DNA of 64,000 nt from Isoetes taiwanensis (Eukaryota > Streptophyta > Lycopodiopsida > Isoetales > Isoetaceae): NCBI GenBank assembly GCA_021234155.1, contig JAJEKV010000023.1, forward strand, positions 4,547,945 through 4,611,944, in the 5' to 3' direction. Numbering within the stretch: position 1 is the first letter of the stretch; the number at the start of each line of letters is the position of its first letter. The notes below the pieces were generated by a model, which had not been told where the DNA came from, did not search any database, and saw only the letters and a list, made by a program, of their open reading frames with translations. Positions 1 through 12,612 of this stretch are shown one piece after another. The translations under genes and the position numbers were made by a program.

Positions 1-95
1 TTCAGTAGCCACTTCCCGTTCCAGTTGCATGTACTGATTAAAACGCCTTATATAAGTTTAAACAAAATCTGATCATACTATCCGCTTGCGGTTCA

Positions 96-3000
96 ATGGC
101 GTCTAGAAGGATCTCTGGCAGCCAGCGGCGGCGCTGAGGCCAGAGGTGGAAGGCTGACGGTCAAAGCACAAATGCAATGCACGGAGGCTGGCGAACAAGT
201 AGAAAGCAAATCCAGCAAGCCTCGCGTGGTGATGCGGTTTTTGTTGCATTGATCTACGTGTCCCTTTTTTTTGTTAGGTTTTGAGATGTTTCTGTATGTA
301 TGGTTATTGTCAATAGAAGCATATATCCTCTAATGTTTTGAGTTCATATGTCCCAAAATGTATGGAAACAAATGTTTAATGTGTACTTTTAATTACGTAT
401 GTCTTTGAAGCTTGTATACCTCTAGTCAACAAATTATTCAAAGTTAGCTAGTTGTGTTTTTATAGTTAGTTGGGTTGAAGATTCAACTCTTTAAAGTTGC
501 ATTTATAGTTAGTTGTGTCGAGCATTTGATTGGGGACAAAGCGTATGAAATATGATTTATTAGGCATTACATTGGAATGTAACATCTTTCACGTCACTTC
601 TTTGACGTTGTTATGAACGGATAAAACAGCCTATTTGACCGCAATAAACTAAATGAACTTGGTCAGTGGGTATTCATTTTCAAACGCAAGCCCAGCGTTT
701 TTTATGTATATGTATTATTAAGCGGCATTTATCACAGAAACATAAAAAAGATTAACCCAATGTCTTTGTAATTTCACGGGATCACAAAAGACAATCAAAA
801 AGAGGGAGGACTAAGCAAGCGAGGAAGACCTCTACAAATTCGAAAAAAGCAAAGCGACGAAGAAGATGTTATTCTGAACTGGCAGCGATGTAGTGGCGTT
901 AGAAGATACATCCGAATAATAAAATTTCAGTGAACCTCCATGTCCGTAAGAAGATCTTATAGAGGGGCTTAATGGTATGTGGAGATATTCAAAAAGAGCG
1001 GACCCTCATATTCATGTCAGGTTAAGAGAGACGATCAAATGAAGAGCAGCTGAGGGAATTCTTGCCATACGTGAAGTACGTGGACGATTCTTTACGTTCG
1101 GCAGTTAGTTGAAGTGGGCAAAAACATAAGAAAAGCCTAAAGAAGATCAATCGATCACGGTCGAAGCTCTTTTAAAGAGACCGCTTTAAGATCGAGCGAC
1201 ATGGCCGATAACCTCTTCAAATTTGGCTGGGCCGGTGGCGAGCCATCAATTCTATAAGAATATCTTGAGGGCTTTACAAAATTGCTCGACCGAGCCATTA
1301 GCGCGAAGGCCTTCGAGCAAAGGTCTACTGGCTGTGCGGTGAAAGGACAAGGAAGAAGCTAGCTCTAGAGGCGGGGAAACTTCGTGGCGATGGCGGGCCC
1401 ATAAGTGGCGATGACAAAGGCTGGCGGTTGGAGGCAATGAGCAAAGCAAGAAACATGCAAACAAGTATCCACTGGCTTCGGCTTCACGCATCTGGGGTCA
1501 ACGCGGGATGGGGGCTTTTCGTGTCCACTAAAGCCTGTAATATCGGTGAAGGTATGACAAGCAACTCCTTGGAGATATTGAGCAACGATGATTGAAAAAT
1601 CGAGCGAGGTGCTAATACCGCGATGTAGCCTGCCGATACGAACAAAAAGGTAATCATCACGGAGCAAGCTGGAGGACTTCATGAGAACCCGACATACATT
1701 TTATGATAATAGAGTAGCCAAAGATTCAATAGAGGCCCAAGATTCTCATCAAGAAGGCACAAAGATACAGGGGAATCGGGTTGTTCTATAAGCCGTGATT
1801 CTCATTAAACTCACGGTTCTGGCGGGGTCAACAACACTGCCGAACTAGCCGAAATAAGCGCACTCTAAATGACATGGGAAAAACTTTCCTATACAAAGGT
1901 AATTCTCTTCCCACATTTTTATTTTCAGATATTACCAAATCGCCAAAGCCTTTGATTTCATAGTAGAAGGCAATGGGTTCGGGATGGTAGGCGTTTTCCG
2001 TCAAATAAGCAAAGCCGGCGCTGGCGTTTTATATTAGAATACAAGTTGAACCCAATGCGTGAATTTTGTATTCTAATATAAATCGGCGCCCGGTATACCA
2101 CTAGAACCATCTACTATTTCAAAACCCTATTTCGCGAAGCGATTTGCCTTCTATCATGAAAATCCAGCGGCGTGGCGATTATAAACTAGAAGCGTTGTTT
2201 GAATTCCGCGATTATAAAGCCGCTGAAGTTATTCCTTCTGCGGAATTCCTATATAGAGCAGCTTCGCATGCTTTAAACAGAGTGGATTGAATAGCCAATG
2301 CACCTACAGGCGGGGCCGGTCAAAAGCGCCGAATTCAAGATTCTTTGGAAAAGGACACTAGTGGAACTATATCTGAGGACAAGACCAAGAGCACTAGATC
2401 AAAGAAAAAAAAGGAGATGAAAAAAGGGTGATGCCGCCGAAAGAACCAAGCGGTACCAAGGATTTTGCAAGATAGTTTTGCTTCCGGATCCGGTTATGGG
2501 AGAAATGGAATGAATACGGGACGCCTACGTGGAGAAAGAAGTTGCCAATTCACAAGGAAGATTTCCTCCCTGTTGACACATCAATTTTTTGATATCCATA
2601 CTTGAGAGATGAGGAAGGCCGGGGATTGGAAGATCAAGAACTCATCTCGATCTGGATAGGTTAATCGGAAAGGAAATCCTTTACAAAGAAAACCTCGGCC
2701 AACAAAGGCTATGGAATCCTTTGAAGATGCATGCGGCGAGAAAAGAATATTAGAGTGCTCAAGAAGGCGGTTGGTGAGGAATTGCAAAGGCTTATCGAGT
2801 GGTCGTTATTCGGAGTTGGGACTAATGCAAAAGTATAAACGTCTCCAACGGCGACCTTTTGAGAAGTATGTATTTTGGTCCAAGGACTTTGTCAAGCGGC
2901 GAAGTTGAAGAGCGTTAAAGATGATTGGGATTCACACAAAAGTTGCATCCGACTTGAAGCGAAAAGTCACGTTGGTGAAAGCGGACCAGGAGGCGGAATC

Positions 3001-4088
3001 CACATTTTTTATCAAGTGTCCACTTTGGTTTCAAGTGTGCCTTGCTTACCCGGAAGTGGGTGAAGGTCTCATGATATCACACTCTTTGTTTGATAGTGGC
3101 GCCGGATAGTCGCTGAAGACTATAATATCGTTCTTCAACATGCACGATTGGTTACGCACCACGAAATGCATTACACAATCGTCACTATATGTCCCCCCAG
3201 GCTATCGTCCTATGCATATGCTCTAAGTCAAAAAATGACTTAGAATGCGTGAAAGTCATCCGACAGGCGATCCTCATAGATGAAACCAAGGGCAGTGACT
3301 TCGGCTTACAAGTAAAAATTTCTCATGTGCTTATTATTATGATAGCCATTATGGATGATAAGGAATATGAAAGGCAAGGGAAAAGAAAGCAGATGGAGAG
3401 AAACTAGCATGGATGCTATGGTTAGATGAGCATATCCCACAAACGTCTTCTATCTGGAGCAAGAAGACAAAGGGAAGGTCGTCAAGATCGTGGAAGAGTT
3501 AGAGGAGGAAGAGGAGGATGAGGAAGAAAAGCGAGGGCGACGACCGATTCTTGTGGGCCACATTAAGTATGAGCTCCTAACTTCACATAAGGGAAGCTAA
3601 ACAAGAGCGGGTTCTCTATGGACCTTTCCCCATTATCTCATTGAAGCATTTTGTCCATTGGGAACAACTTCTTTGGGACTTCACGTTGGAGGTTACATCG
3701 GTAGAGAGAAGCTTTGAAGTTAGCAAGGAAATGCAGGCGTGGTCTCCGATGATCGAGCCGTGAAATTTTTGGACCTCTTCTTTGAGAAAGTACTAGAGGA
3801 AGCCCCTAGGGGACCAATGTGATTGCAAAAAACAAAGCTTCTAGCTCTAAGGCGAAATACCTTGATTTGCTTTTAAGGCAGGAGATTACGAGGAGGAGGC
3901 ATTGCTTGGCTCCAACATCATGGATGACATGGGCGACGGTGAGATCTCCAAGTACCTATCGACATGCACACTGTGAACATTCTTGGCCACGAAAATATAG
4001 GGCCGGGATGACAATGCCAAGGATGATGATAATAACAATAATGATGATGAAGCGGACTCAAATCGATAACACTAGCGGGTTAGCGTAA
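96..4088 (+). pseudogene. Degraded multi-exon gene of the large element, copy 1
   Basis: This matches the copy-2 gene at 19776-23460 block by block: an ATGGCGTCTAGA start, a block around 930-1060 matching 20550-20700, a block around 1200-1690, and blocks around 2400-3110 and 3190-3410. Readable fragments include KYVFWSKDFVKRRS near 2850-2908 and MDDKEYERQGKRKQ near 3351-3390. No frame stays open for more than about 100 codons, and many small indels and substitutions separate it from copy 2. I do not recognise the protein family. It is shown as one pseudogene because block order is kept; true exon borders cannot be set. Confidence 0.45.
2029..2082. repeat. Fold-back inverted repeat in copy 1
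   Basis: Arms at 2029-2044 (TTATATTAGAATACAA) and 2066-2082 are reverse complements around a ~21-base loop. The outer flanks are the GC-core palindrome motifs (GGCGCTGGCG at 2017-2026 and CGGCGCCCGG at 2084-2093). This looks like a small palindromic insertion in an intron of the element gene. Copy 2 has a different fold-back at the equivalent place (21576-21764). Confidence 0.55.
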
Positions 4089-4427
4089 AGAGTAATGAAC
4101 TATCAAGCGTAGTTCACACTCCCGCATCTGGAATCTCAGCCCGATGTGGTTGGTGCTTCTAGCGGACCGGGCAACCTTCGAATAAAGTCACAAAGGGATG
4201 AAGAGAACACGGGGAATGATGAAGGCGAAAGGTATGTTGACAATGTTCCTTTTTTTGATATCCATGCATTTTACAAACTAGAACATATAGGAACCGCAAA
4301 CCGGCGCGATTGGGGAGTTTCCTAGAACATACTTTTGAACTATGTTGACATGCATCATTAATGAAATCGCGCTGGCGTTTGTTTTCCATTTCTTTCATCT
4401 CATACGTTATTTGTTCTCCTTATAGAA

Positions 4428-4992
4428 ATGATTTGGCTTCCCCAAAAGTCTTTGGTCTTTGATTTGAATGGTGTGCTATGTAGAACATTACCTAAAGCCC
4501 AGTTTGAAAAGTCATGGTATCTTGCCAACAACCATTTGAGACACATTACCAAATATGTTTACCAGCAGCCCTTATCTCAAGGAGATGTTGGACCAGGCCT
4601 TGTTTTTTCGTACAGCAATTTGGTCATCCATGGAGCATAGAAATATCTTGGGATGTTTTGAAAGTAGTGCCCGAACTAAATAGAAATTGAAGTCCATCCG
4701 GGATCAAAGCAAATGTGCTTCATTCACAAACCCTAAAAAGAACCGGGGTAAAAGATATTTGTGAAATGCTTGCGCCAACATGATGGATGCCCTGGGTGTT
4801 GAGGATAAGGAAGGCATAATCATTGTGGATGATGGCGCTCTAAAGTGTTGCTTCAATCCACGATCATTGAATCCGCCATCCTATCATCCTCAAGATTTTG
4901 ACAAAGATGACTTCCGCTTCGCTTTGTTAGTGTCCCGAGGAAATAACCCGGAAAAGCGGTCAAGAGATACAAACACTATACCCTTAACTTGA
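4428..4992 (+). pseudogene. FCP1-like HAD phosphatase domain gene, copy 1 (broken)
   Basis: The first frame begins at 4428 and carries SLVFDLNGVLC, the HAD motif I region of plant FCP1/NIF-type phosphatases. These families dephosphorylate proteins such as the RNA polymerase II tail or membrane-contact partners. A second block (4780-4992) reads DKEGIIIVDDGALKCC, the HAD motif IV acidic pair, and then NPPSYHPQDFDKDD. The central block (4575-4700) is present but out of frame, with an IWSS-like stretch in another frame. Motif I is D-L-N-G-V, so the second catalytic Asp of the usual DxD is Asn. The order matches 23990-24516 in copy 2. No activity should be expected from this copy. Confidence 0.55.
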
Positions 4993-5901
4993 TGGGACAG
5001 GGAAATTGACAAGGACCTTGAGAAAATCGTTCTAGAAAGGGAACTTTTTGATATATATGTATCTGAAGAAATACACTTTCAAAAGTTTTTGAATATGAAA
5101 TATACTTTATCTGAAAGGTTTTGAATATATATTGTGTTCTTTTATCGGCATTATTGGTTCCGTATACGTATTGTTTTTTTATATTATGTTAATGCGGTTT
5201 GCTATACTTGCAATAATTTGTATGTATATATCATCAATTATTTTGGTGTGTATAAATAGGTATGCATGAAATAGCCCACGAAATAAACCGGTCTCGCTTT
5301 CTCCTTGTTATTATGGCACATTCTATTACCGCAAGATGAACCATGGGACCTCTGCCAGTCTTGCCGCGAACTAGAAATAGAACTTGGGGACTGGCTTTGA
5401 TGTTGCTATGAATCACATGCGCTTCTATCGATTCCTTTGATGTTGTAATCCATCTTATATGGAATCGAGCATGGTTTGTTCATGATTCATGGGATCTCGG
5501 GGACCTGCTTTGGCCCCCGAGGACGATGAATCTGATTAGTTTTTGTAGTTTATGTTCTATTATAATCGTTATTTATGCCAACAAATCGGCGTACAATATC
5601 GATTTGGTCGAAAAAATCTACGTTTTTTTGTAGCAACTTGCTTGTTGTTATTTACTTGTAAAGCATTACAATTTCAATGTTTAGATTTTCGTTGTCGCCC
5701 CATGAATCGATATTAATAGGCAATTTCGCTTTTTTCAGCGCCTACATTCTGTCATAATATGGGTCATTTGCGCCGAATATTTGAATGCCTTTGCATTTTC
5801 ACATAAAATGCATATTCGGCTGAAAATGAACACGGTCTTGGCCGGTGTGGTTAATTCAATATAATGGTCAATAAAATGCTTATACGGCGCGATTTTGGAA
5901 T

Positions 5902-5933
5902 AGACATAATCCCAATTTAATTGAATGATGGTT
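5902..5933 (-). repeat. Terminal inverted repeat, right end of copy 1
   Basis: These 32 bases, starting AGACATAATCCC and ending TGATGGTT, equal 25485-25516 and are the exact reverse complement of 13596-13627. Similarity to the copy-2 end runs a further ~100 bases inward (from about 5800) and stops sharply after 5933. Confidence 0.75.
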
Positions 5934-8106
5934 AAATCGTCACCAAATTCTTTTATAAGGCCACTAGGGCCAAGAATAACAGCCCGCGATCAGGGATATT
6001 CGATTTCCCTTTATATGTACCTTAACCAATAAGGTAATGCCACATCACACCCCCAAAACCAAAGGTTAAGTGGTTTTTCCACAAGGCCTTTATAATTTAA
6101 TTAAAAGTCACTTAACATATAAAACTTTAACCATTTAAAAATAACCCCATGCTGCTACTCCTCGGAACGTTCCCAGGCCACCCCGTGGCATTCCCAAGGT
6201 CCTGGTCCCAAGGCCCGCAAGCGGGACTTGCCATTGGTCTGTAACAATTTTCTCCCCTCCCCTTAGGACCTTGTCCTCAAGGCCTAGTGTGACGCTCCCA
6301 GAATCCATACGATGCTCCCATCATATAGACACGAGACTTCCCCTCCCATGGCGACTAACTCACCATGGCAAGGCCCTCCGTCATACTCGGACTACTTGGG
6401 ATGGCCAAGTATCCGGGCGAGGATCACGGAGGTGTCATTCGCCCCACGTCCTCTATAGGGAATCCTATACAGCGGAAGCATACATATAGGTTAGCATACA
6501 ATCATAATGCAAGATAATATACCACCACGAAGGGTGGCCCACCCTCATCATCATGGCAGAGAAAATCCATTCATAACAACATGAAATAACACAATAACAG
6601 GGCACTACCGGTTCGGACTCAAAGGGATCAGCGGCGGCCCGGGGTCTCAAGATATCAGCAGACGCGGGTATAACATGGCGTTGGCTGGCATAAGACAATG
6701 GCTAAGGTTATCCACTTCATCGCCCCCCTGTGCACACTTGCGGATATAATTTGAATCATGCTATGGCGTGCTTGTAGCCCTCGGGAGGCCTTAATCCCAA
6801 AGGAATCACCCAGGGACTACTCCGGGTTACATCTCCCCGGTCCGATGAGGCAGGTCGGAGAAGTGTCTCCTCAGTATGGCGGATCCACGGGTGTGCTAGA
6901 GAACATGTGCGCATCCCGGTGACCCTAGCGTCGTGCAGACTTACTCCCCTAAATCTAAAGGTCGGCTCACCAACCCGTTCGAGCCGGGGCGGCCATCTAT
7001 GACTCCGCCCGGCCCGGGAGAGTGTCGGGACCCATAGCCGCCCACACGGTGGCCCCGGCTATAAGTCTAGCACACCGTAGGAGTCAAAAGTAGTGGCTAG
7101 GGGGGACCCCACCCCAGATTCACCTTCATACTCGTTTGGTGTCTTTGAACCACATCATAGCATCCTGACCGGGTAGGCTCTCAGGCATGTGCCGCAATTA
7201 TTGGGTATTAAGGGATCTAGCTAGAGACATCTCTAATTCCTAGGAAGCTTTTAGGTCTCTACCCTGCTTTAATTCCCAATACACGGAAGAAGCAGAAAGA
7301 ACTAATGTAATTACCATTCATGTATTCCGAACAATTCATAAAGAGAATTTAACCATTCCATCTACTCAAAGTGTCAGCGGGAAAGGAATCTATCTACTGA
7401 CTAACCAGTGTCCTGGCTGCAACCATGGTCACGGTAGGCATCCATCTCTCGAAGTTGGTAGGTAAAGTGTTGGCAAAACAAGCTTAGGCTGCTGGTTGCT
7501 GCTCCTCCTCAATCCCAATTCGAATTTGGGAGAGAAATTGGGGTAGGACCCCTATTCCTAGGCCCAAAATGGTAAGTCCCTTCTGGCCAATCGATTTGGG
7601 CCAGGTGGCACCCCTTATTGGTGATAATTAGCTAATTAGACCATAATGACTTAATTAGGTTAATTAGGACATTATAATTTATAACTATCCCTTTGGCTTT
7701 ATTAACATAGCTAATAAAAATCATTATGGGTAATCCTCACTTGGACCACTAAGCCCATTATGTCCCGGTAATGTCTCATGGTATGCATACGTATATCGTA
7801 TAGATACCTGGAACATCCTGTCCTCAGCATTAGAGTTAGTGGAGAATAAGTTACAGCAAAAATACTTTAATCTATTGAAATAAGAAAGGTTTACATACGG
7901 AAACAGTAGGACAAGAAGTCCCGTCTCAATAAAACAGTAAGAAGTTATTTTGAGAACACACTTTAAAGACAATTCAAGTTCAAAACACAAGTTGGCCTAC
8001 AACGTGAGGCCTTCAGTCTTCTGCAGCTTATCAGTACGCTCTACTGGCCTGTAGAAGTGGATGCATTAGTGCTTAAAAAATACATTAAGTAGTGTGGTTA
8101 AAGGGA
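5934..8106. other. Non-coding stretch; may hold the 3' LTR of Gypsy element G1
   Basis: No convincing reading frame is present. A purine-tract-like sequence at 8110-8120 (minus strand AAGGGGGG followed by TGG) sits where a 3' LTR of the minus-strand G1 element should begin, so the LTR would extend leftwards from 8109. I could not find its partner: the 5' side of G1 is lost at 13596. The left LTR border and target duplication are therefore unplaced. CCGG-rich, moderately GC-rich sequence fills 6170-7150. Confidence 0.3.
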
Positions 8107-8324
8107 CCACCCCCCTTAAAGAAACAAAAATATGAATGCAAAGGTCCTATCATGTCTAGGGCTTGCATGTCACCTTGGCGTAAGGAATGGCAATATTCCC
8201 ATAATGGCCGTAGACGAATGCGTCCTATCAGGAATGCCTGTATGCCCGTTTTCCCAACTAAGATGCATGTAACCCCAACCCCTACAATGATCCCTGCCAG
8301 ATCCCGTTCATATGACCCCTGTCA

Positions 8325-9053
8325 CTAAGAGACACTGTGCTTACCATTCGGGTTGGTGATGATTGCATCTTGAATGGTACGGCCCTGGCATTCCTTCATA
8401 AAGTCCGGGTAAGTCTTATCCAAATCCGCTTTAAGAACCCATGTTGCGTCCTCTGTGGGTAAGTGTTTCCACTTGACCAAGTATTGCAAAATTTGAGTTC
8501 GATGGGTTTGCTGATATGCACAATCAAGGAGAGCTTCTGGAACAATCTCCAACTGATCCTCAGTCATCTCCAGAAGTGTTGGTGTGTCAAGTACCTCTTC
8601 TGGATTCGGATGATGCTTCTTGAGAAGACTTACGTGGAAAACTTTATGGATCATTAGATGTGCAGGCAAATCCAACCGGTAGGCCTGAGGGCCTATCCTC
8701 TCGATTATCCGAAATGGTCCTGCCCATCTAGGTGCAAGCTTCTTACAGTTGCCAATTTTAAGCTTGGCTTGCTTCACCTTGATCTTTAGCCAAACGGACT
8801 CGTCGACTTGAAACTCTCGAGGAGTGCGGTGGCGATCTGCTAGACTCTTCTGTCGAGCTCTTGCAGCTAACAAATATGCTCGAACCTCTTCGACAAGGCC
8901 TTGCATGTCTGTAAGCAATTGCTGGGAAACCTCTACCTTGGAGACTGGATTATGCCACGTGTCTGGTGTAAGGCATTGATAGCCATAATTAATCATAAAA
9001 GGGGACATCCTGGAGGACTCCTGTTTGGTACTATTGTAGGCAAACTCTACCAA
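8325..9053 (-). pseudogene. G1 integrase C-terminal part with chromodomain (Gypsy chromovirus)
   Basis: This frame encodes the end of a Gypsy pol polyprotein. It starts with the integrase tail (MVEFAYNSTKQESS, the usual motif downstream of the catalytic Glu) and continues with the basic GPY/F region (WAGPFRIIERIGPQAYRLDLP). It finishes with a chromodomain (YLVKWKHLPTEDATWV, with the aromatic cage positions typical of chromodomains). Chromodomains at the integrase end define the chromovirus branch and steer insertion to modified chromatin. The stop at 8325 lies about 200 bases before the putative polypurine tract. One base is missing between this and the upstream integrase core, so it is not continuous with it. 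Confidence 0.8.
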
Positions 9054-9096
9054 ATAAATGTAGTCTGCCCATTGAGATTGCTTATTCCAGACGTCT

Positions 9097-10263
9097 TCAA
9101 TGATGCGATTGGTACGCTCTGTTGACCATCGGCCTGCGGGTGATAGCTGTGCTCATGGCCAGCTTAGTCTGAATAGTGCAGAAGAGATCTTTCCAGAATG
9201 CACTAACAAACTTAGAATCCCGATCCGATATAATGGTATGGGGCATCCCATGCAGACGGAACACTTCCTTGATGAAGAGTAAGGCGGTATCCAATGCAGT
9301 ATCTGTGGTACGACATGGCAAGAAATGTGCCATTTTAGAGAGTTTGTCGACTACTACCATTAAGGCATCAAAGCCTCTCAAGGTACGCGGAAGCCCAACG
9401 ATAAAATCCATGGTAATAACTTCCCACTTGGCATTGGGTACGTCGAGGGGTTGCAATTCACCTGGAATATGCAAATGCTCTGCCTTTGTTTGTTGATGAG
9501 TCTGGCACTGCTTAATGTACCTGGCAATATGCTTCTTCATGCGGGGCCAAAAATAGCTAGACCGGATTTTGAAGTATGTCTTCATAAATCCCGCATGCCC
9601 TGCTATCGGACTGTTATGTGTATCATGGAGAATGAGTTTACGAACTCCAGACGTCTCGGGAACACATAATTTGTCCTTATAATAAAGGAGTTGAGTTTCC
9701 TTCTTATAATGACGGAAGGTCTCCCTCTCCTTATCGGTTCTGGCTTCCTTAGATACACTTTGCCATATCTCTTGGAATTCCGGATCTATAGGAAGGGTCT
9801 GCTGGATTTGTTTCCCAAACTCACTGGAGAGTGTGGAAATAGCATTACAATGCGTGCGAGTGACGAACGGATGCCTGGAAAGGGCGTCAGCAACAACATT
9901 ATGCTTGCCTGGTTTATAAATGACGTCAAAGTCATATTCCTCCAGGAATTTCATCCACCTTCTTTGCCTCAGATTAAGATGGGGTTGCGTAAAAATGTAT
10001 TGGAGGCTTTGATGATCCGTGTCCAACTGGAATCGCCTTCCAAGTAAATAATGCCTCCAAATACGCAAGGCATGCACAACGGCGAGTACCTCTTGGTCAT
10101 GCGTGGGGTATCGCTGTTCAGCATCGTTCATATTTCGAGAATCATAAGCGATAATCTGACCTTCCTGCATTAAGACGCCCCCCATAGCAATTTTACTGGC
10201 ATCTGTTGCAACCCACTTATCCTTTTGAGGATATGACATTGTAAGCACAGGAGTTGTTGTCAA
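9097..10263 (-). pseudogene. G1 RNase H and integrase core
   Basis: The frame opens with Gypsy RNase H (WVATDASKIAMGGVL, with the catalytic Asp, and YPTHDQEVLAVVHALRIWRHYL). A linker follows, then the zinc-binding domain (HDTHNSPIAGHAGFMKT ... CQTHQQTK) and the DDE core with MDFIVGLPR and TIISDRDSKF. In the zinc-binding motif the second expected Cys is His (CQTHQ). The frame breaks at about 9120-9130, just after the region that holds the catalytic Glu. A one-base loss in an A run shifts into the frame of 8325-9053. It is a broken pol segment and therefore non-autonomous. Confidence 0.8.
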
Positions 10264-10317
10264 AGCATCCTTTAGGGCTTGAAAGCCGGTCTGTACCTTG
10301 TCTTTCCAATGAGCCCT

Positions 10318-10712
10318 TCAATCTCTCACCTTTTCATGCTTGGTGAGATCAGTTAAAGGTGCAGTGAGCTTGGCAAAGTCCTTGACAAATTTACAGTAAT
10401 ACCCGTGCAAGCCTAGAAAACTGCGAACCTCAGACACGTTGGTTGGAATGGGCCATTCTTTGACTGCTTCAATCTTAGCTGGGTCGGTGGCTATTCCTTC
10501 TGCGGATACAATATGGCCCAGGTAATCCACCTTGGTGGTGGAAAAACGACAGAGAATTTGGCATACAATTGATGACATCTCAGTTTCTGTAATGCCAATC
10601 GAAGATGCCGTTCATGATTTTCCAATGTCTTACTGTATATGAGGATATCATCAAAGAATATAATGACAAAATCGTCAAGGTATTCGCGGAAGACATCATT
10701 CATGAGCCGCAT
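10318..10712 (-). pseudogene. G1 reverse transcriptase, palm and thumb part
   Basis: Two overlapping frames hold the reverse transcriptase catalytic centre ([19 protein letters not shown], a variant of the YxDD box) and the following thumb/connection ([40 protein letters not shown]). The centre frame is 10491-10712 and the downstream frame is 10318-10578, so a frameshift lies near 10560-10580. The segment just before it, the conserved stretch around the motif usually read as FGLTNAPATF, is missing at ~10705. Confidence 0.75.
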
Positions 10713-11272
10713 GGCATGACTGTAAATTCGTAATGGCCATAGCGAGTCCGAAAGGTGGACTTATGGATGTCATCCTCTTTGATTCTTATCTGGTGATATC
10801 CGAAGCGAAGATCAATCTTCGTGAAATACATAGCCCCTTGCAATTGACCCATAAGATCATCGGCCCGTGGTAAAACATACCGATTCTTAATAGTATGCTT
10901 ATTTAGTTGTCGGTAATCAATGCACATCCTCATGGTGCCATCTTTCTTTTTAACAAAGAGTACTGGGGCTCCAAAGGGTGAAACACTAGGCCTGATGAAG
11001 CCTAACTTGAGGAGTTCCTGTAACTGCTTCTTAAGCTCGGTTAACTCAGGAATACTCATCCGGTATGGAGCCTTACTGGTAGGTTTGGTGCCTGATTCCA
11101 AGGTAATTTCACATTCCACCCCTCTGAAAGGTGGCAGCCGATGGATTTCATCGGGAAAAAGATCGTGGTACTCCCGAAGAACCATGGCTATTGCTAGAGG
11201 CAAGGCCTCAAGGACTTCATCTTGTTTGGACTTAGCTTCCACTGAATATGCAATTGGTGTAAGGAAATACAT
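10700..11272 (-). pseudogene. G1 reverse transcriptase, fingers part
   Basis: This frame covers the reverse transcriptase N-terminal part: [57 protein letters not shown] and the first catalytic Asp region [16 protein letters not shown]. It ends abruptly at EFTVMPCGS where the alignment to any Gypsy RT would continue for about ten more residues. The bases CATGC occur at the junction and in the resuming sequence, as expected for a short deletion between microhomologies or a consensus error. Confidence 0.8.
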
Positions 11273-12537
11273 TGCATAATAGGGTTAACCGGCTTACTTG
11301 CTATCGTAACTCGGGCTCCATTGGCCGCATTGAAGGTGACCTCCCGTTTCTCACAATCAATGTTGGCTTTGGCAGCGGCCAAGAATTCCATCCCCATAAT
11401 GAGATCATATCGGCCAATATCCATTATTTCCGCTCCGAGAGCAACAGGTGTTCCTGACAACTGAATATTCAAATTGATACGACGACCACGGGTGTGGCGT
11501 ATGGCACCACTTGCTAACGTAACTGGACGTGGCTTAGACTTCAAAGGAGTAATCTGTAAGGCTTCTGTCATTCTAGGAGATGCAAAGTTATGAGTACTAC
11601 CCGTATCCATAAGAATGACAAAAGGTTTACAATCTACTTGGCCAACCGTAGAAATGACGGAGGGTTGGTGGTTGGCTTGACCAGTTTCAATGGCAACAAA
11701 AATGTGAGACTCACCTGTGACATAGTCAGGCGCGTCCTGCTCAGCAATAAGATCCGGATCTTCCCAATCCATGTCCATGAGGGCAGCTTGAACTGTTTGT
11801 GTGATGTAAGGGCATTCCTGCATACGGTGGCCCGGGCGGAAACACCGATAATAGGCTCTCTCCCTACGTAACTGTTCACGCCGCTCTCGGGGAATAGTTT
11901 GGAGAATATCCCTGAAAGCTCCTGCAGTACCAGTGGCCTTCTCCGGCATGTTGAAGTAGACCTTCTTATCTGTCTTCTGATACCCAGTAGAGGCGGGAGG
12001 CCCTGGACTAGGCGAGCACCCTCTGTAAGGTGTATACCCCTTGTTCTGAGTGAACGAAGAGGGTCGTGGCGGCTGATACTTCGGGGTGTCTTCCTCTAGG
12101 CTGAGTGCTTTAGCCTCTGCTTCTGCAACAGTCTTAGGATCTATGGCTCGAACCATTTTCTTTAGGGTAGGGGATAAGCCCTCTATGTAGCCCTCAACTG
12201 CCCTACGCTCATTAATCACTGGGACATATAAGCGTAAGCGCATAAACTCATCTGTATAAGCATGGACAGTCATGTTTTTCTGTTCCAAGCGATAGAAAGT
12301 TTGGATCTGCTGGCAACGATGAGCCCTTGGTACGTAATGTGATTTGAAGGCTTTAGCAAAAACTTTGTAACGGCACCTTTTCCTTGTAAGCCCATGAGAG
12401 TGGGCATACCCCTTCCACCAAATCCGTGCCGACCCCGTAAGATTAGTGGTGGCAACTTTGCCAATATCCTTATCAGTCATCCCATATGACTTTCCAAATT
12501 CCTGCATTTCATCCAACCATGACTCGGCATCCATCAC
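11194..12537 (-). pseudogene. G1 gag and aspartic protease
   Basis: The 447-codon frame starts in the retrotransposon gag domain (WLDEMQEFGKSYGMTDKDIGK, RIWWKGYAHSHG, FKSHYVPRAHRCQQIQTF). A CCHC-type knuckle follows in which the first Cys is replaced (YYRCFRPGHRMQEC). Then comes a Pro-rich linker and a pepsin-like protease with an intact DTGS active site (VILMDTGSTHNFASP) and IMDIGRYDLIMGMEFL. It continues frame-to-frame into the RT frame at 11272, with which it overlaps. Together with the downstream pol frames this is the usual gag-PR-RT-RH-INT order of a Gypsy element on the minus strand. Confidence 0.8.
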
Positions 12538-12612
12538 ATTCCTGGTTTTGCCTGAGAATTGTGCGAGCTTCCGATTCTTCCAGATGCTAGTGATGGCAGA
12601 GTCTATTGTTTT

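Larger units (their letters stand above)
1..5933 (+). mobile_element. Right-hand part of large TIR element, copy 1 (left end outside window)
   Basis: This stretch is collinear with 19715-25516. The same blocks occur in the same order: a short first exon beginning ATGGCGTCTAGA (96 here, 19776 in copy 2), a run of degraded coding blocks, an FCP1-like phosphatase, and a terminal inverted repeat. Its right end (5902-5933) is the same 32 bases as 25485-25516 and the reverse complement of 13596-13627. Coding frames are more broken than in copy 2. Homology is visible from about position 45, so the left end of this copy should lie upstream of the window. I infer a second copy of the same element family. 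A segmental duplication of host genes is the alternative, but the shared inverted-repeat end argues against it. Confidence 0.6.

Noticed and set aside
5934-8109. A complete 3' LTR for G1
   Set aside because: No partner LTR or target duplication could be found, so only the purine tract is noted.
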